A DNA stretch of 64,000 bases from SSSZ01 sp036732025 (GTDB lineage Bacteria; Pseudomonadota; Gammaproteobacteria; Burkholderiales; Rhodocyclaceae), in the NCBI GenBank assembly GCA_036732025.1, contig DAINDE010000012.1, forward strand, positions 19,679 to 83,678, in the 5' to 3' direction. Below the pieces are notes generated by a model that saw only the letters and a list, made by a program, of their open reading frames with translations, ran no database searches and was not told the DNA's origin. The translations under genes were made by a program, and so were the position numbers. Positions within the stretch are counted from its first letter, which is position 1; each line of letters opens with the position of its first letter. Below, in pieces: positions 15,663 through 24,051 of the stretch.

Positions 15663-17926
15663 GGGATGGCCTGGGCGGGAACACCGTTGGCCGGCACCGG
15701 GTTTTCCGGCAGCCTGCTGCGACGGCGCATGAGGGCGGCGTCGAGCAGCATGCGGCCGGCCCAGCGGTAGACGTTGAACTCGGCGATGAGGCTGCGCATC
15801 AGCCGCATGCGGTCCTGCTGCTCGCTGGCCGGCATGGCCAGGGCCGCCTCCAGGGCGGCGGCGCCTTGGTCCACATCGTAGGGATTGACCACCAGGGCCT
15901 CCGGCAGCTCCCGGGAGGCGCCGGTGAATTGGGAGAGCACCAGGACGCCCCGCTCGTCGTCACGGGCGGCGACGAATTCCTTGGCCACCAGGTTCATGCC
16001 ATCGTGCAGGCTGCTGACGACACACACTTCCGCCGCCCGGTAATACTCATAGACCTGCTGCGGCTCGTGATGCTCCACCTTGAGCAGGATGGCCGGCGCC
16101 GGGCCGGGGAAGCGTTCGTTGATGCGCTGGGCGAGGGCGCGGACGGTGGCTTCGTGGTTTTTGTACTCGTCGATGCTGGAGCGGCTGGGGGCGGCGATCT
16201 GGATGAAGGTGAAGCGGCCGGCCCGCTGGGGGTTGAGGTCGAGGAGCCGCTCGACGGCGAGAAAGCGCTCGACGATGCCCTTGGTGTAGTCGAGGCGGTC
16301 GACGCCGATGCCCAGCAATTGCTCCGGCGGCAGGCCGTTCATCTCCCGCACGTCGCGCCGGCAATCGGCCACCGGCTTGCCCACCATCTCCGCGGCCGGC
16401 GGCCAGGCGATGGAAATGGGGTAGCGGCGCACGGCAGTGAGCTTGCCCCCTTGGCAGACGGTGAAGGATTCCCGGTCCACCCGGGCCTCGATCAGGCGGT
16501 CCACGGTGTCGACGAAGTTGTTGCAGTGGAACTGGGTGTGGAAGCCGAGGATGTTGCTGCCCAGGAGGCCGTTCAGGATGTCCGGCGCCCAGGGGCAGAT
16601 GGCGAAGGATTCCGGGTTGGGCCAGGGGATGTGCCAGAAGGTGATCACCGTCGCCTCCGGCAGCCGCTCGTGGATCATCCGCGGCAGGAGGGCGAAGTGG
16701 TAGTCCTGGACGAGGACGATGGGGTTCTCCGTCTTGGCCTCGCTGACCACGGCATCGGCGAAACGGCGGTTGGCCGCCTGGTAGTGGGCCCAGTCACCGG
16801 AACGGAACGTGGGGCGGACGTGGGCGATGTGGCACAACGGCCACAGCCCTTCGTTGGCGAAACCGTAGTAGTAGCCGGCCTCCTCTTCCGCCGTCAGCCA
16901 GACCCGGCGCAACTGGTAGCTGGGGCGCTCGGGGGGCACCGCCACCCGGTCGGTCGCATCCACCACGTCGCGGTCGGCGCTGCCGCTGCCGGTGGCGATC
17001 CAGACGCCGGAACAGGCGCGCATGATGGGTTCGAGGGCGGTCACCAGGCCGCTGGCCGGGCGCTGCACTTCGATGCGCTCGTGGCGGCGCTGGTGGATGT
17101 AGGGTTCCCGGTTGGAGACGACGATCACGTCCTCGCCGCGCAGGTCGCTGTGGAGGATGTTGCGCAGGACGTCGGGGGTCCACGTCAGCTGGCTGTCGTC
17201 CCGGGCCCGGCGCTCCGCCTCCAGGTCGTGGAGGAGGCGCTGCAGGTCCCGGGCGATGGGACGGAATTCCGGTGCCGGCGGCTTCATTTCTGTGGCTGCC
17301 GGCGCCGCCGCCGGGCTCTGGCCCAGCAGGCCGACGCTCCGCAGCAGCACCTGGGTGCCCGCCACCCAGCCGCGCCAGGAAAGCTGGGCGATGACCACGG
17401 TGATGAAGGAGACCACCACCGCCAGCCCGAAGAAGAAGTAGAAGAGGTAGCGCCGGGTCTCCGCGCTGCGGGGGGCGACGAAGCTCATGTCCTGGACCAG
17501 GACCAGCCGGCCGGCGGGGTTGGCCTCGTTGGCAAAGGGCCGTACCGCCACGTGCAGGAAGCCGTCGGCAGTGGGCAGGACGCGGTCGCCGGGGCGGTTC
17601 CAGCGTTCCAGGTCGTTGCAGCGGATGGCGTCGGGCAAGGTGGGCGTGGCCAGCGGTGCGCCCGTCGGGGAGGGGCAGTAGGCGGCGGCAAACAGGTGGG
17701 CGTCGTGCCCGACCCGGGTGAGGAAGGCAGTCACGCCGGCTGCCGATCCTGTCTCCAGCTCCCGGTCCAGCGGTTCGGCGATGGCGTTGACGATGATCGC
17801 CGAGCGCTGATCGAGATCGCGCACCGACCAGCGCAGGGTGAATTGGTCGACCAGTGGCGCCACCCCGTAGGCGATGGCGGTAAGGATCAACAGCAGGGGA
17901 AGAATGAAGCGGAGGGATAAACGCAT
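15659..17926 (-). CDS. otsA: Membrane-anchored trehalose-6-phosphate synthase with sensor-like N-terminus
   Basis: A 755-residue protein, about 280 longer than ordinary OtsA. Residues 7-25 and 160-181 are TM helices enclosing a periplasmic domain of about 130 residues, followed by a linker and coiled segment (222-245). The GT20 catalytic domain starts near 266 (DVIVVSNREPY) and shows VLVQDYHFALLP, GVDRLDYTKGI and the HDGMNLVAKEF sugar-nucleotide motif. It joins UDP-glucose and glucose-6-phosphate to give trehalose-6-phosphate. The architecture suggests control of synthesis by a periplasmic signal. It leads the operon otsA-otsB-GH15-mscS. Confidence 0.93.
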   Translation of the reverse strand: MRLSLRFILPLLLILTAIAYGVAPLVDQFTLRWSVRDLDQRSAIIVNAIAEPLDRELETGSAAGVTAFLTRVGHDAHLFAAAYCPSPTGAPLATPTLPDAIRCNDLERWNRPGDRVLPTADGFLHVAVRPFANEANPAGRLVLVQDMSFVAPRSAETRRYLFYFFFGLAVVVSFITVVIAQLSWRGWVAGTQVLLRSVGLLGQSPAAAPAATEMKPPAPEFRPIARDLQRLLHDLEAERRARDDSQLTWTPDVLRNILHSDLRGEDVIVVSNREPYIHQRRHERIEVQRPASGLVTALEPIMRACSGVWIATGSGSADRDVVDATDRVAVPPERPSYQLRRVWLTAEEEAGYYYGFANEGLWPLCHIAHVRPTFRSGDWAHYQAANRRFADAVVSEAKTENPIVLVQDYHFALLPRMIHERLPEATVITFWHIPWPNPESFAICPWAPDILNGLLGSNILGFHTQFHCNNFVDTVDRLIEARVDRESFTVCQGGKLTAVRRYPISIAWPPAAEMVGKPVADCRRDVREMNGLPPEQLLGIGVDRLDYTKGIVERFLAVERLLDLNPQRAGRFTFIQIAAPSRSSIDEYKNHEATVRALAQRINERFPGPAPAILLKVEHHEPQQVYEYYRAAEVCVVSSLHDGMNLVAKEFVAARDDERGVLVLSQFTGASRELPEALVVNPYDVDQGAAALEAALAMPASEQQDRMRLMRSLIAEFNVYRWAGRMLLDAALMRRRSRLPENPVPANGVPAQAIP

Positions 17927-18044
17927 GGCGTCCTCCTTGGGGTGCGGCGGGGTGCGGCTGCCCGCCTGGCCCGGGGCATTGCGCCGGGGGGCAAGGGCAG
18001 GGGGCGCCCCTCCCCCCTATCGGTCCGTGCGACCGGCAGCGGGT

Positions 18045-19979
18045 TCAAGGCCGCACTCCGGCCAGGGAACGCAGGCAGGCCCCGCTGTCCCGCTCGCCGG
18101 GATCGACGAAGGGAAGCAGGGCCGCCAGCGGGTTGATCAGGGCGAGGCCCAGGGCGCCGGCAGCCCGGGCGGCAAGGGGGCCGCCTTCCGGGGCCACCCG
18201 GGGCGCGGCGAAGGTGCCGCGCAGGCGGATGGGCGTGCGCAGGGTGACCGGCGACAGGTTCTGGGGCTTGGCGACGAAACGCAGGTCCAGCTTCTCCTTG
18301 GCGAGGTCGAGGCTGCCGTCCGCCATCACCACCGTCACCGGCGTCGCCACCAGGGCGACGCGGGGGGACAGGCGGCCGTTGCGGACCTCCAGGTCGGCCA
18401 CCGCGCACTCCACCGGTTGCCGGTCGTCGCCGCCGAGGAGGAGGCCCAGCCCCTGGGCGACATCGAGTCCTGCCGCTTCCAGGGCGAGGTGGGAGAGGCT
18501 GCCCCGGCGGACGAAGACCGTGGCCCGGCCGTCGAGGGAGCCCAGGAGCTCGGCGGTGGAGCGGCCGTGGCCTACGAGTTGGGTGCGGCCATGCAGGGTG
18601 CCGGTGAACCAGGGGGGCGGCTCGCTTGCCGCCTGACGGCGGATGTCGCCGGGGCCGGCCTTGGCGGCCTTCAGCCAGGTGTCGAGGCGGATGCCGTCCC
18701 AGCGCAGGTCGGCCTCCCAGCGGGGCAGGGGGTCCCTGGCGTCGACGGCCAGGGCGCCGCTCAGCCGGCCCCGGGCGGTGGTGGCGTCGAGGTCGGCCAG
18801 GGTCAGGCGGCCGCCCTCCAGGATCAGGCTGGCGCGCAGGGGGGCGATGGGCTGGCGGAAGGTGGCGCCCAGGTCGACCGCCTCGAGATCGATGGCGATC
18901 CGGGCATCCAGACGGGTCAGGGAAGGCAGGTCGAGGGCACGGTGGGGCAGGGTACGGCCGTGGGCCGGGGCGACGGGGGCGCCTTCCGCGTCGCGGGTAC
19001 CGAAAGCCGGCGCCAGGTCGGCGAGGACGAAGTGGCGGCCGGTGAGCCTGCCGTCCAGGCGCGGTGGCACCGGCCGGGGATCGAAGGCGAAGCGCCCGGC
19101 CAGGTCGCTGCGGCCGATGCGGGCCCCGGTTACCGTCACCTGCCAGAGGGGCGAGTCCTCCTTGGCGACGATGCCCTCCAGACGGAAGGGAGCGGTGGTG
19201 GGCAGGGGGGTGTCGGCCAGCCGCCCCAGGATGCCGAGGGAAGGCCCTCGTACGGCGACCTTGGCGCTGAAGTGGTCGGGGCTGGCGATGGTGCCGGCAA
19301 AGTCGAGGCGCAGTTCGCCGTAATCGATACTGCCTTCGCTGACGACGGGAGTCGGGGTGTGCCCGGGCAGGGCGGGGGGGAGACCGCCGGGGAGGTGGAT
19401 GCGGGCATGCAGCGGCTGCCCCCGCAGGATGCCGGCGATCTCCGCGCCGGCCCCGGGGCCGCTGTCCTGGCGGGCGCTGGCCCGGGCCGCCAGGTCGGCC
19501 GCCAGCAGGGCGTCGTGCAGGACGACGTCCCACTGCCCCAGGGCGAACTGCTCGGCCTGGGGGGGCGGGCGCTCCGACCCGGTGTCGAACAGCCAGGTGG
19601 CGGGCCCGTCCGGCAGGCGGATCAAGCGGGCGTCGAGCCGGTCTGCTGCGATGGCGGCGAGGCGCAGGGGCGCCTGGAGGCGGCGCAGGGCGAAGAGGTC
19701 GCCGTAGCTCAGGGCGAGGGCCACGCCCTCGGCCTTGACCAGGTGCGGTTCGGCGAAGCCAGGCGGGGCGGCGATCCACAGCCCCCCGGCCGTCAGGTGG
19801 ATCTGGCGGCGGAAATGGAGGCGGAAAGGCTCGCCGATGCGCACTTCCCGCCCCAGACGGGAAGCCAGGGCGGCCTCCGCCGGCCCGCGCAGGAAGAACC
19901 AGCCGCTCGCCTCGGCGGCGGCCAGAAGGGCCACCGGCAGGGCGAGCAGCGACCAGAGGAGACGGCCACGGGCGGTCAT
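18045..19979 (-). CDS. AsmA-like envelope protein
   Basis: A 644-residue protein with one N-terminal TM helix (about residues 9-27) and a long periplasmic beta-rich region. The C-terminal part (LEAAGLDVAQGLGLLLGGDD, LRTPIRLRGTFAAPRV) is typical of the AsmA family, whose members are thought to form grooves moving lipids between membranes. It lies 118 bases downstream of the otsA start region on the same strand's upstream side, so it may be transcribed toward otsA. Exact subfamily is not clear. Confidence 0.82.
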   Translation of the reverse strand: MTARGRLLWSLLALPVALLAAAEASGWFFLRGPAEAALASRLGREVRIGEPFRLHFRRQIHLTAGGLWIAAPPGFAEPHLVKAEGVALALSYGDLFALRRLQAPLRLAAIAADRLDARLIRLPDGPATWLFDTGSERPPPQAEQFALGQWDVVLHDALLAADLAARASARQDSGPGAGAEIAGILRGQPLHARIHLPGGLPPALPGHTPTPVVSEGSIDYGELRLDFAGTIASPDHFSAKVAVRGPSLGILGRLADTPLPTTAPFRLEGIVAKEDSPLWQVTVTGARIGRSDLAGRFAFDPRPVPPRLDGRLTGRHFVLADLAPAFGTRDAEGAPVAPAHGRTLPHRALDLPSLTRLDARIAIDLEAVDLGATFRQPIAPLRASLILEGGRLTLADLDATTARGRLSGALAVDARDPLPRWEADLRWDGIRLDTWLKAAKAGPGDIRRQAASEPPPWFTGTLHGRTQLVGHGRSTAELLGSLDGRATVFVRRGSLSHLALEAAGLDVAQGLGLLLGGDDRQPVECAVADLEVRNGRLSPRVALVATPVTVVMADGSLDLAKEKLDLRFVAKPQNLSPVTLRTPIRLRGTFAAPRVAPEGGPLAARAAGALGLALINPLAALLPFVDPGERDSGACLRSLAGVRP

Positions 19980-20202
19980 GGGGGAACGGTGGCGCCGGCG
20001 AACCCCGGGGCCGGGCTATGCGCCAGGCAAGCCCGGGGCAACGATGGAGGCGAGCAAGATGGATGATTTCATGGGGATTTCCTCCCGGCTGGTGGATGCG
20101 CCCGCCACCGCCATTGCCGGCGGAGGGCGCGCAAACCCAGCTTAGGCGGTCATCGGCGGCCGTGCTGCCGGAGGATGCTGAATCCCCTGTCGGACGATTC
20201 CT

Positions 20203-21234
20203 TCAAGGCGCCCCGGCGGCCAGCAACCGGGAAAGCGCCGCTTCGCGCTCCGGCGGCGGCAGCCGGCCGAGGGCGACGGCCTGCCTGTAGAAGGCGGGGA
20301 GGTCGCCCCCCACCGACCGCAGCAGGGCCTCGAAGGCCGGCACCCAGCGGCGGTAGACCCCGAGGGCGCCGAGGACGGCGTTGTTGAAGGCGGCGGGCGC
20401 CCGGGGGAGATCGGCGGCAGCCTCGGCCAGCCGGGCCATGAGGGCGGCCTTGGCACGGCGCTTTTCCTCGACGCCGGCGGTAGAGGCGTAGAGCTGCGCC
20501 AGACGGGCGCGGCTTTCCCCGACCAGGGCGTCGAAGGCGGCCTGGCGCTCCTGCCGCCGGGCCTGGCGGGCCAGGCCCGCCCCGTCGCCGGCGGCCGTCA
20601 GCCAGCGGCGCAGGCCCTCCTGCTCGACGGCGGTGGCGAAGGATTCGTTGAAAGCCGGGTCGTCGGCGATGAAGAGGCGCTGATGGGCGAGTTCGTGGAA
20701 CACGGTGCGGGCCGTGCCGTCGTCCCCCGGCCCGAGGAAGGTGTTGAGCAGCGGATCGGCGTAGAAGCCGAGGGTGGAATAGGCGGCGACGCCGCTCACC
20801 GCCACGTCCAGGCCCCGGGCCCGCAGCGCCCCGGCGAAAGCCTGGGCCTCCGCCTCCCGGTAGTAGCCGCGGTAAGGGACGCAGCCGACCAGGGCGAAAC
20901 ACCACTCCTCCAGATCCAGGGAGAACGCCGGGGCGGCAAAGACGTTCCACACCACGTAGGGGCGGCCCAGGTCGGCGTAGCTCTCGTAGCTGCCGTTGTC
21001 CGGCAACGCCAGTTCCCGGCTGGCAAAGGCGCGGATCGCCCGTGCCTCTTCCAGGCGGGCGCGCAGGCCGGGTTCCAGGGCGGGATCGGCGAGCAGGGCG
21101 GGAACGGGGCGGGCGGCCTGCAGCACGGCGCTGTGGCCCCCCACCGCCTGGGCGTAGTAGGCCAGGTCGGCGCAGCCGGCGAGTAGCAGCGCGGTCAGGG
21201 CGAGGGCGATGGCCCCGTTAAACCTGCTACCCAA
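20203..21234 (-). CDS. Predicted lipoprotein aminopeptidase with HExxH zinc motif
   Basis: A 343-residue protein of the predicted aminopeptidase family (COG4324-type). It has a lipobox LLLAGC (Cys18), the motif FHELAHQ as zinc site near residue 168, and FNESFATAVEQEG downstream as in that family. The start is taken as TTG 21234, because GGAGG lies 7 bases upstream and the signal peptide begins there; the longer frame reads through a dispersed repeat and is unlikely. Substrate is unknown. Confidence 0.82.
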   Translation of the reverse strand: MGSRFNGAIALALTALLLAGCADLAYYAQAVGGHSAVLQAARPVPALLADPALEPGLRARLEEARAIRAFASRELALPDNGSYESYADLGRPYVVWNVFAAPAFSLDLEEWCFALVGCVPYRGYYREAEAQAFAGALRARGLDVAVSGVAAYSTLGFYADPLLNTFLGPGDDGTARTVFHELAHQRLFIADDPAFNESFATAVEQEGLRRWLTAAGDGAGLARQARRQERQAAFDALVGESRARLAQLYASTAGVEEKRRAKAALMARLAEAAADLPRAPAAFNNAVLGALGVYRRWVPAFEALLRSVGGDLPAFYRQAVALGRLPPPEREAALSRLLAAGAP

Positions 21235-21249
21235 TAGATCGCCTCCGCC

Positions 21250-21362
21250 CGTTCGCCCTGAGCCTGTCGAAGGGCGGTGTGCCAAGGGCTTTGACAAGCC
21301 TGTCCCGAACTGCGCCGAAGGGCTCAGACCGAACGGGGCGGGGTGTCGGCTTGCCGGATTAA
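21250..21362. repeat. Dispersed repeat, copy 2
   Basis: This copy begins CGTTCGCCCTGAGCC and ends GGCTTGCCGGATTAAT, with about 30 extra bases inside relative to the other copies (a second partial arm TGTCCCGAACTGCGCCG). It fills the whole gap between the hydrolase stop and the aminopeptidase start, and supplies the stop codon of the former. Confidence 0.8.
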
Positions 21363-22000
21363 TGGTCATGGCAAAAACGGCCCTGAGCGAGAAAGTGGGC
21401 TACCTGGGCGGCGCAGGCGGCGGAGAGCAGCATGCCGGAGTGGCTGACGGGCAGGGCGACGAAGTCGGTCGCCCCGGGCAGGCGGGTCTCGGCCACGGCC
21501 ACGGCGCCGTCGTTAGGCCGGGGCAGGCCGCCCAGGAGCCGGCCGAGGCCCAGGCCGCGGGTGCCGGCGATGATGCCGGCCTCGAGGTCCGGCGGCAGGG
21601 CGGGGCGCGGCGCCCGCAGCCATTCCCCCAGGCTGCGCCCGACCAGCCGGGCTCCCCAGGCGCTCGCCCCCAGGCGGGCGGCGGCGTGGGAGCCGAGGGC
21701 CGGCGAGCCGAGCAACACCACCCGTTCCAGCCGCTCGTCGTGCCCGCGGGCGAGGAGGCCGAGTATCAGGAGTCCCCCCAGGCTGTGGCCCACCAGATGC
21801 ACCGTCCGGCCGGGCGTGTCGGCCAGGCAGCGGGCCAGGGCCTCGACATTGGCCGCCAGCCCATTGCGCCAGGAGGGATAGGCGAAGCGGCGAACCGCAT
21901 GGCCGGCGGCCTCAAGCCGCCACTGCCAGGGCAGCAGGACGGCCGCGGGCATCCACAGGCCGGGGATGAGGATGACGGTGGTTGACTGGGCGGGTGCCAT
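21359..22000 (-). CDS. Alpha/beta hydrolase (RBBP9/YdeN-like or lipase-like)
   Basis: A 213-residue alpha/beta hydrolase. The nucleophile elbow is GHSLGG at about residue 71, with the oxyanion region VILIPGLWMP at residues 9-18 and a candidate catalytic His in LPVSHSGML near 186. No signal peptide is seen, so it is probably cytosolic. Substrate cannot be told. The last codons and stop lie in dispersed repeat copy 2. Confidence 0.8.
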   Translation of the reverse strand: MAPAQSTTVILIPGLWMPAAVLLPWQWRLEAAGHAVRRFAYPSWRNGLAANVEALARCLADTPGRTVHLVGHSLGGLLILGLLARGHDERLERVVLLGSPALGSHAAARLGASAWGARLVGRSLGEWLRAPRPALPPDLEAGIIAGTRGLGLGRLLGGLPRPNDGAVAVAETRLPGATDFVALPVSHSGMLLSAACAAQVAHFLAQGRFCHDH

Positions 22001-22204
22001 GGGGAGGGTTCTCCGCCGTTAGTCCGGCGGCTAGCCGGCGAGTTCTGGTGGCCCTGCCGGTTTTCGCTGAGTTGGTCAGGCAATCTCGCCGGAGGATTGC
22101 GGTTCTGAGCGAGCATTCAAACTGACCAAGCCTCCTTTCGAGCTATAGAGTCTGCCTCGAGCGACAAGATGATGTCTGGCCTCGGCCTCTGGTTCATGAG
22201 CGTT

Positions 22205-22552
22205 CTACGCAGCCTGCAAAAGGAACTCCACTTTCACGGCCTCAAACGGAAAGACGATCTGGCCGTCCTCTGTGCGGTGAAGCACCCCAACGTTCAGCAA
22301 CGCCGTGACGTCCCCGTGAACAGCCTTCACATCTCGGCCAACGCGACGGGCGGCCTCACGAATTGACATGGGGCCGGCCCCACACAACGCCTTCAGTAGT
22401 TCCCACCGCTTTTCGGTCAGTACCTTCCAGAGCAGTTCAGGGGTGGCGAAGCTAATACGGGCGGACCGTTGCGGCTCGCCCGTTTTCCAGGCTTGGGTGA
22501 AGTCCGCCATGGCCTCGGAGGGCGAGCGGACGTCAAGCGTTACGGTTTTCAT
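22205..22552 (-). CDS. Antitoxin, HTH protein of the TumA/HVO_A0114 type
   Basis: A 115-residue winged-helix DNA-binding protein: PMSIREAARRVGRDVKAVHGDVTALLNVGVL is a clear helix-turn-helix at about residues 62-92. It overlaps by 20 bases the preceding DUF6516-like gene. Proteins annotated as TumA-type antitoxins look like this and pair with TumE-type toxins. It probably neutralises the toxin and represses the operon at the palindrome at 22831. Confidence 0.78.
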   Translation of the reverse strand: MKTVTLDVRSPSEAMADFTQAWKTGEPQRSARISFATPELLWKVLTEKRWELLKALCGAGPMSIREAARRVGRDVKAVHGDVTALLNVGVLHRTEDGQIVFPFEAVKVEFLLQAA

Positions 22553-22829
22553 CGTTCCACCTCTCAATGTCACGTTGGAAGTCGGCAATCAGTTTCTCGG
22601 GCGTCGTGAAGGTGTAGGCGCTTTCAACTTGGCCAACATGTCGATGATCGCCTTTCCCAACCTCGTTGTCGTAACGGAGAACGCATTCGCCACGAACTAC
22701 GTAGGCGAGCCGATACTTGAAGCCATGGGCTGATCCCTCTACGGGTTGGGGCAGCCGCCACAGCACGAGTTCAGCGAAAGCCGACTCCGAGTATGGGATA
22801 CGCGTCGAGACGAGCTGTATGGTTTTCAT
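22533..22829 (-). CDS. Toxin of the TumE family (DUF6516)
   Basis: A 98-residue protein with FKYRLAYVVRGECVLRYDNEVGKGDHRHV in the middle, the core pattern of DUF6516/TumE proteins, and a C-terminal helix LIADFQRDIERW. Such proteins are annotated as toxin partners of HVO_A0114-type regulators. Target and mechanism are not firmly known to me. The gene is first in the pair and begins almost at the predicted transcription start. Confidence 0.75.
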   Translation of the reverse strand: MKTIQLVSTRIPYSESAFAELVLWRLPQPVEGSAHGFKYRLAYVVRGECVLRYDNEVGKGDHRHVGQVESAYTFTTPEKLIADFQRDIERWNDENRNA

Positions 22830-22830
22830 G

Positions 22831-22875
22831 TTGGAGATTGTGACAACAGCGCCTGTGTGTTGTCAATGTCTCCAA
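22831..22875 (-). promoter_or_regulatory. Operator palindrome overlapping the toxin-antitoxin promoter
   Basis: The arms 22831-22848 and 22858-22875 match at 15 of 18 positions (TTGGAGA and TGACAACA in each arm). On the minus strand TTGACA (22866-22861) and CACAAT (22842-22837) are spaced by 18 bases, a plausible -35/-10 pair, placing transcription start at about 22830. Autoregulation by the antitoxin is likely. Confidence 0.6.
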
Positions 22876-23044
22876 CTTTCACCCCTCATGCAGGAATCGT
22901 CCGACAGCCGATTCCGAAATGTCCGACAGAAGGCTGGCCCAGGGCCGCGTACGGTGAACCTCAGCTCAGGCGTTTCCTGATGAAGCGCGCCCCGGGCGGG
23001 GTCTTTCGCTGAGCTGCCCGCAATGTCTTCAGAGGAGAATCCTT

Positions 23045-23401
23045 ATGACACGCAACGCTCGTTTCGCCACCATCCTTCTATTGGCCGCCGCGCCGCTGGC
23101 GGCGCTGGCTGCCGACCCGAAACCCGCTCCCGCCGCCGGCCAGGCCGAGGCGCCGCCCATGTTCAAGGAGCTGGACAAGAACCACGACGGGCAGATCGAC
23201 CAGGCTGAGGCCAAGCGATCGGCCGACGTGCAGGCCCGTTTCGCCATGCTGGACAGCAACAAGGACAAGCGGATTTCCGTGGCCGAATGGATGGCCGGCG
23301 AACAATCCAAGTCCGGCGGTGCCGGCGAGAGCCGCGACCCGGGCACCTCTTCCACCGGCAAGTCGGGCGAGGTCATGAAGCCGCTTCCCGACAAGTATTG
23401 A
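23045..23401 (+). CDS. Secreted EF-hand protein
   Basis: A 118-residue protein with a signal peptide (cleaved near residue 22) and two EF-hand loops: DKNHDGQIDQAE at about 44-55 and DSNKDKRISVAE at about 69-80. It should bind calcium in the periplasm. The tail is Ser/Gly-rich. GAGGAGAATCCTT precedes ATG 23045. It is 18 bases before the BON gene, suggesting one transcript of small envelope proteins. Confidence 0.85.
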   Translation: MTRNARFATILLLAAAPLAALAADPKPAPAAGQAEAPPMFKELDKNHDGQIDQAEAKRSADVQARFAMLDSNKDKRISVAEWMAGEQSKSGGAGESRDPGTSSTGKSGEVMKPLPDKY

Positions 23402-23419
23402 TCGACCGGGATCGAAGCC

Positions 23420-23731
23420 ATGACTGCCAGGAGTTCCATCGTTGCCGCCTTGCTGTTGTCGGCCTCGCTGGCGGCGTCCGCCGGCGAGCCGGCGCACCAG
23501 AGTATCGGCGGGCATGTCGACGACGCAGTCATCACCGCCAAGGTGAAAAGCGCTTACTTCAACGACCCGGCGATCAGCATCTTCGACGTGAAGGTGGAAA
23601 CCTTCAAGGGTCGGGTGCAGCTTTCCGGTTTTGTCGACAACCCGGCCGAAGTCGAAAGGGCCGCAGCCCTCGCCCGGGCGGTCCCGGGTGTGAAGTCGGT
23701 GGATAACGCCATCCGGCTGAAACGGGAATAG
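23420..23731 (+). CDS. BON-domain periplasmic protein
   Basis: A 103-residue protein with a signal peptide (AASAGEPA) and one BON domain (DDAVITAKVKSAYF, VETFKGRVQLSGF, VPGVKSVDNAI). It is clearly homologous to the lipoprotein at 11794 but lacks the lipobox cysteine, so it should be free in the periplasm. A role in envelope stress is inferred from the OsmY family. Confidence 0.88.
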   Translation: MTARSSIVAALLLSASLAASAGEPAHQSIGGHVDDAVITAKVKSAYFNDPAISIFDVKVETFKGRVQLSGFVDNPAEVERAAALARAVPGVKSVDNAIRLKRE

Positions 23732-23787
23732 GCGGCTTTACCGGGTGCCGGTGTCCGGCGGATGCCGGCGCCCACCGGGAGAACATC

Positions 23788-23994
23788 ATGAAACACGCGA
23801 AGACTCTTGCTGCCGCGCTGGCCGCGGCCCTGCTGATGTCCGCGTGCGGCACCCTGAGCGGCACCGCCATCGGCGCGGCTGCCGGTGCCGGCGTGGGCCA
23901 TGCTGTCACTGACGGTTCCTTCCTCGGCACCGTCGGTGGTGCCGCGGCGGGTGGCGTGATCGGCCACGAGGTCGGCAAGCGGAACGCCCGCTGA
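23788..23994 (+). CDS. Glycine-zipper small lipoprotein
   Basis: A 68-residue protein with lipobox MSAC (Cys20) followed by a glycine zipper (IGAAAGAGVGHAV, VGGAAAGGVIGHEVG). It resembles the 17-kDa surface antigen/SlyB-type two-helix zipper fold. It lies in the EF-hand and BON gene cluster. Function unknown; envelope-stress lipoproteins of this shape are common. Confidence 0.82.
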   Translation: MKHAKTLAAALAAALLMSACGTLSGTAIGAAAGAGVGHAVTDGSFLGTVGGAAAGGVIGHEVGKRNAR

Positions 23995-24051
23995 GGGCGC
24001 GTTTGCCGCGGCCGCTCCCGGACGGCAGTCGAGGGCGGCCGGCGACCGATC

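Noticed and set aside
21235..21369. N-terminal extension of the aminopeptidase through the dispersed repeat
   Set aside because: The signal peptide and lipobox need the start at 21234, where a ribosome site is present.
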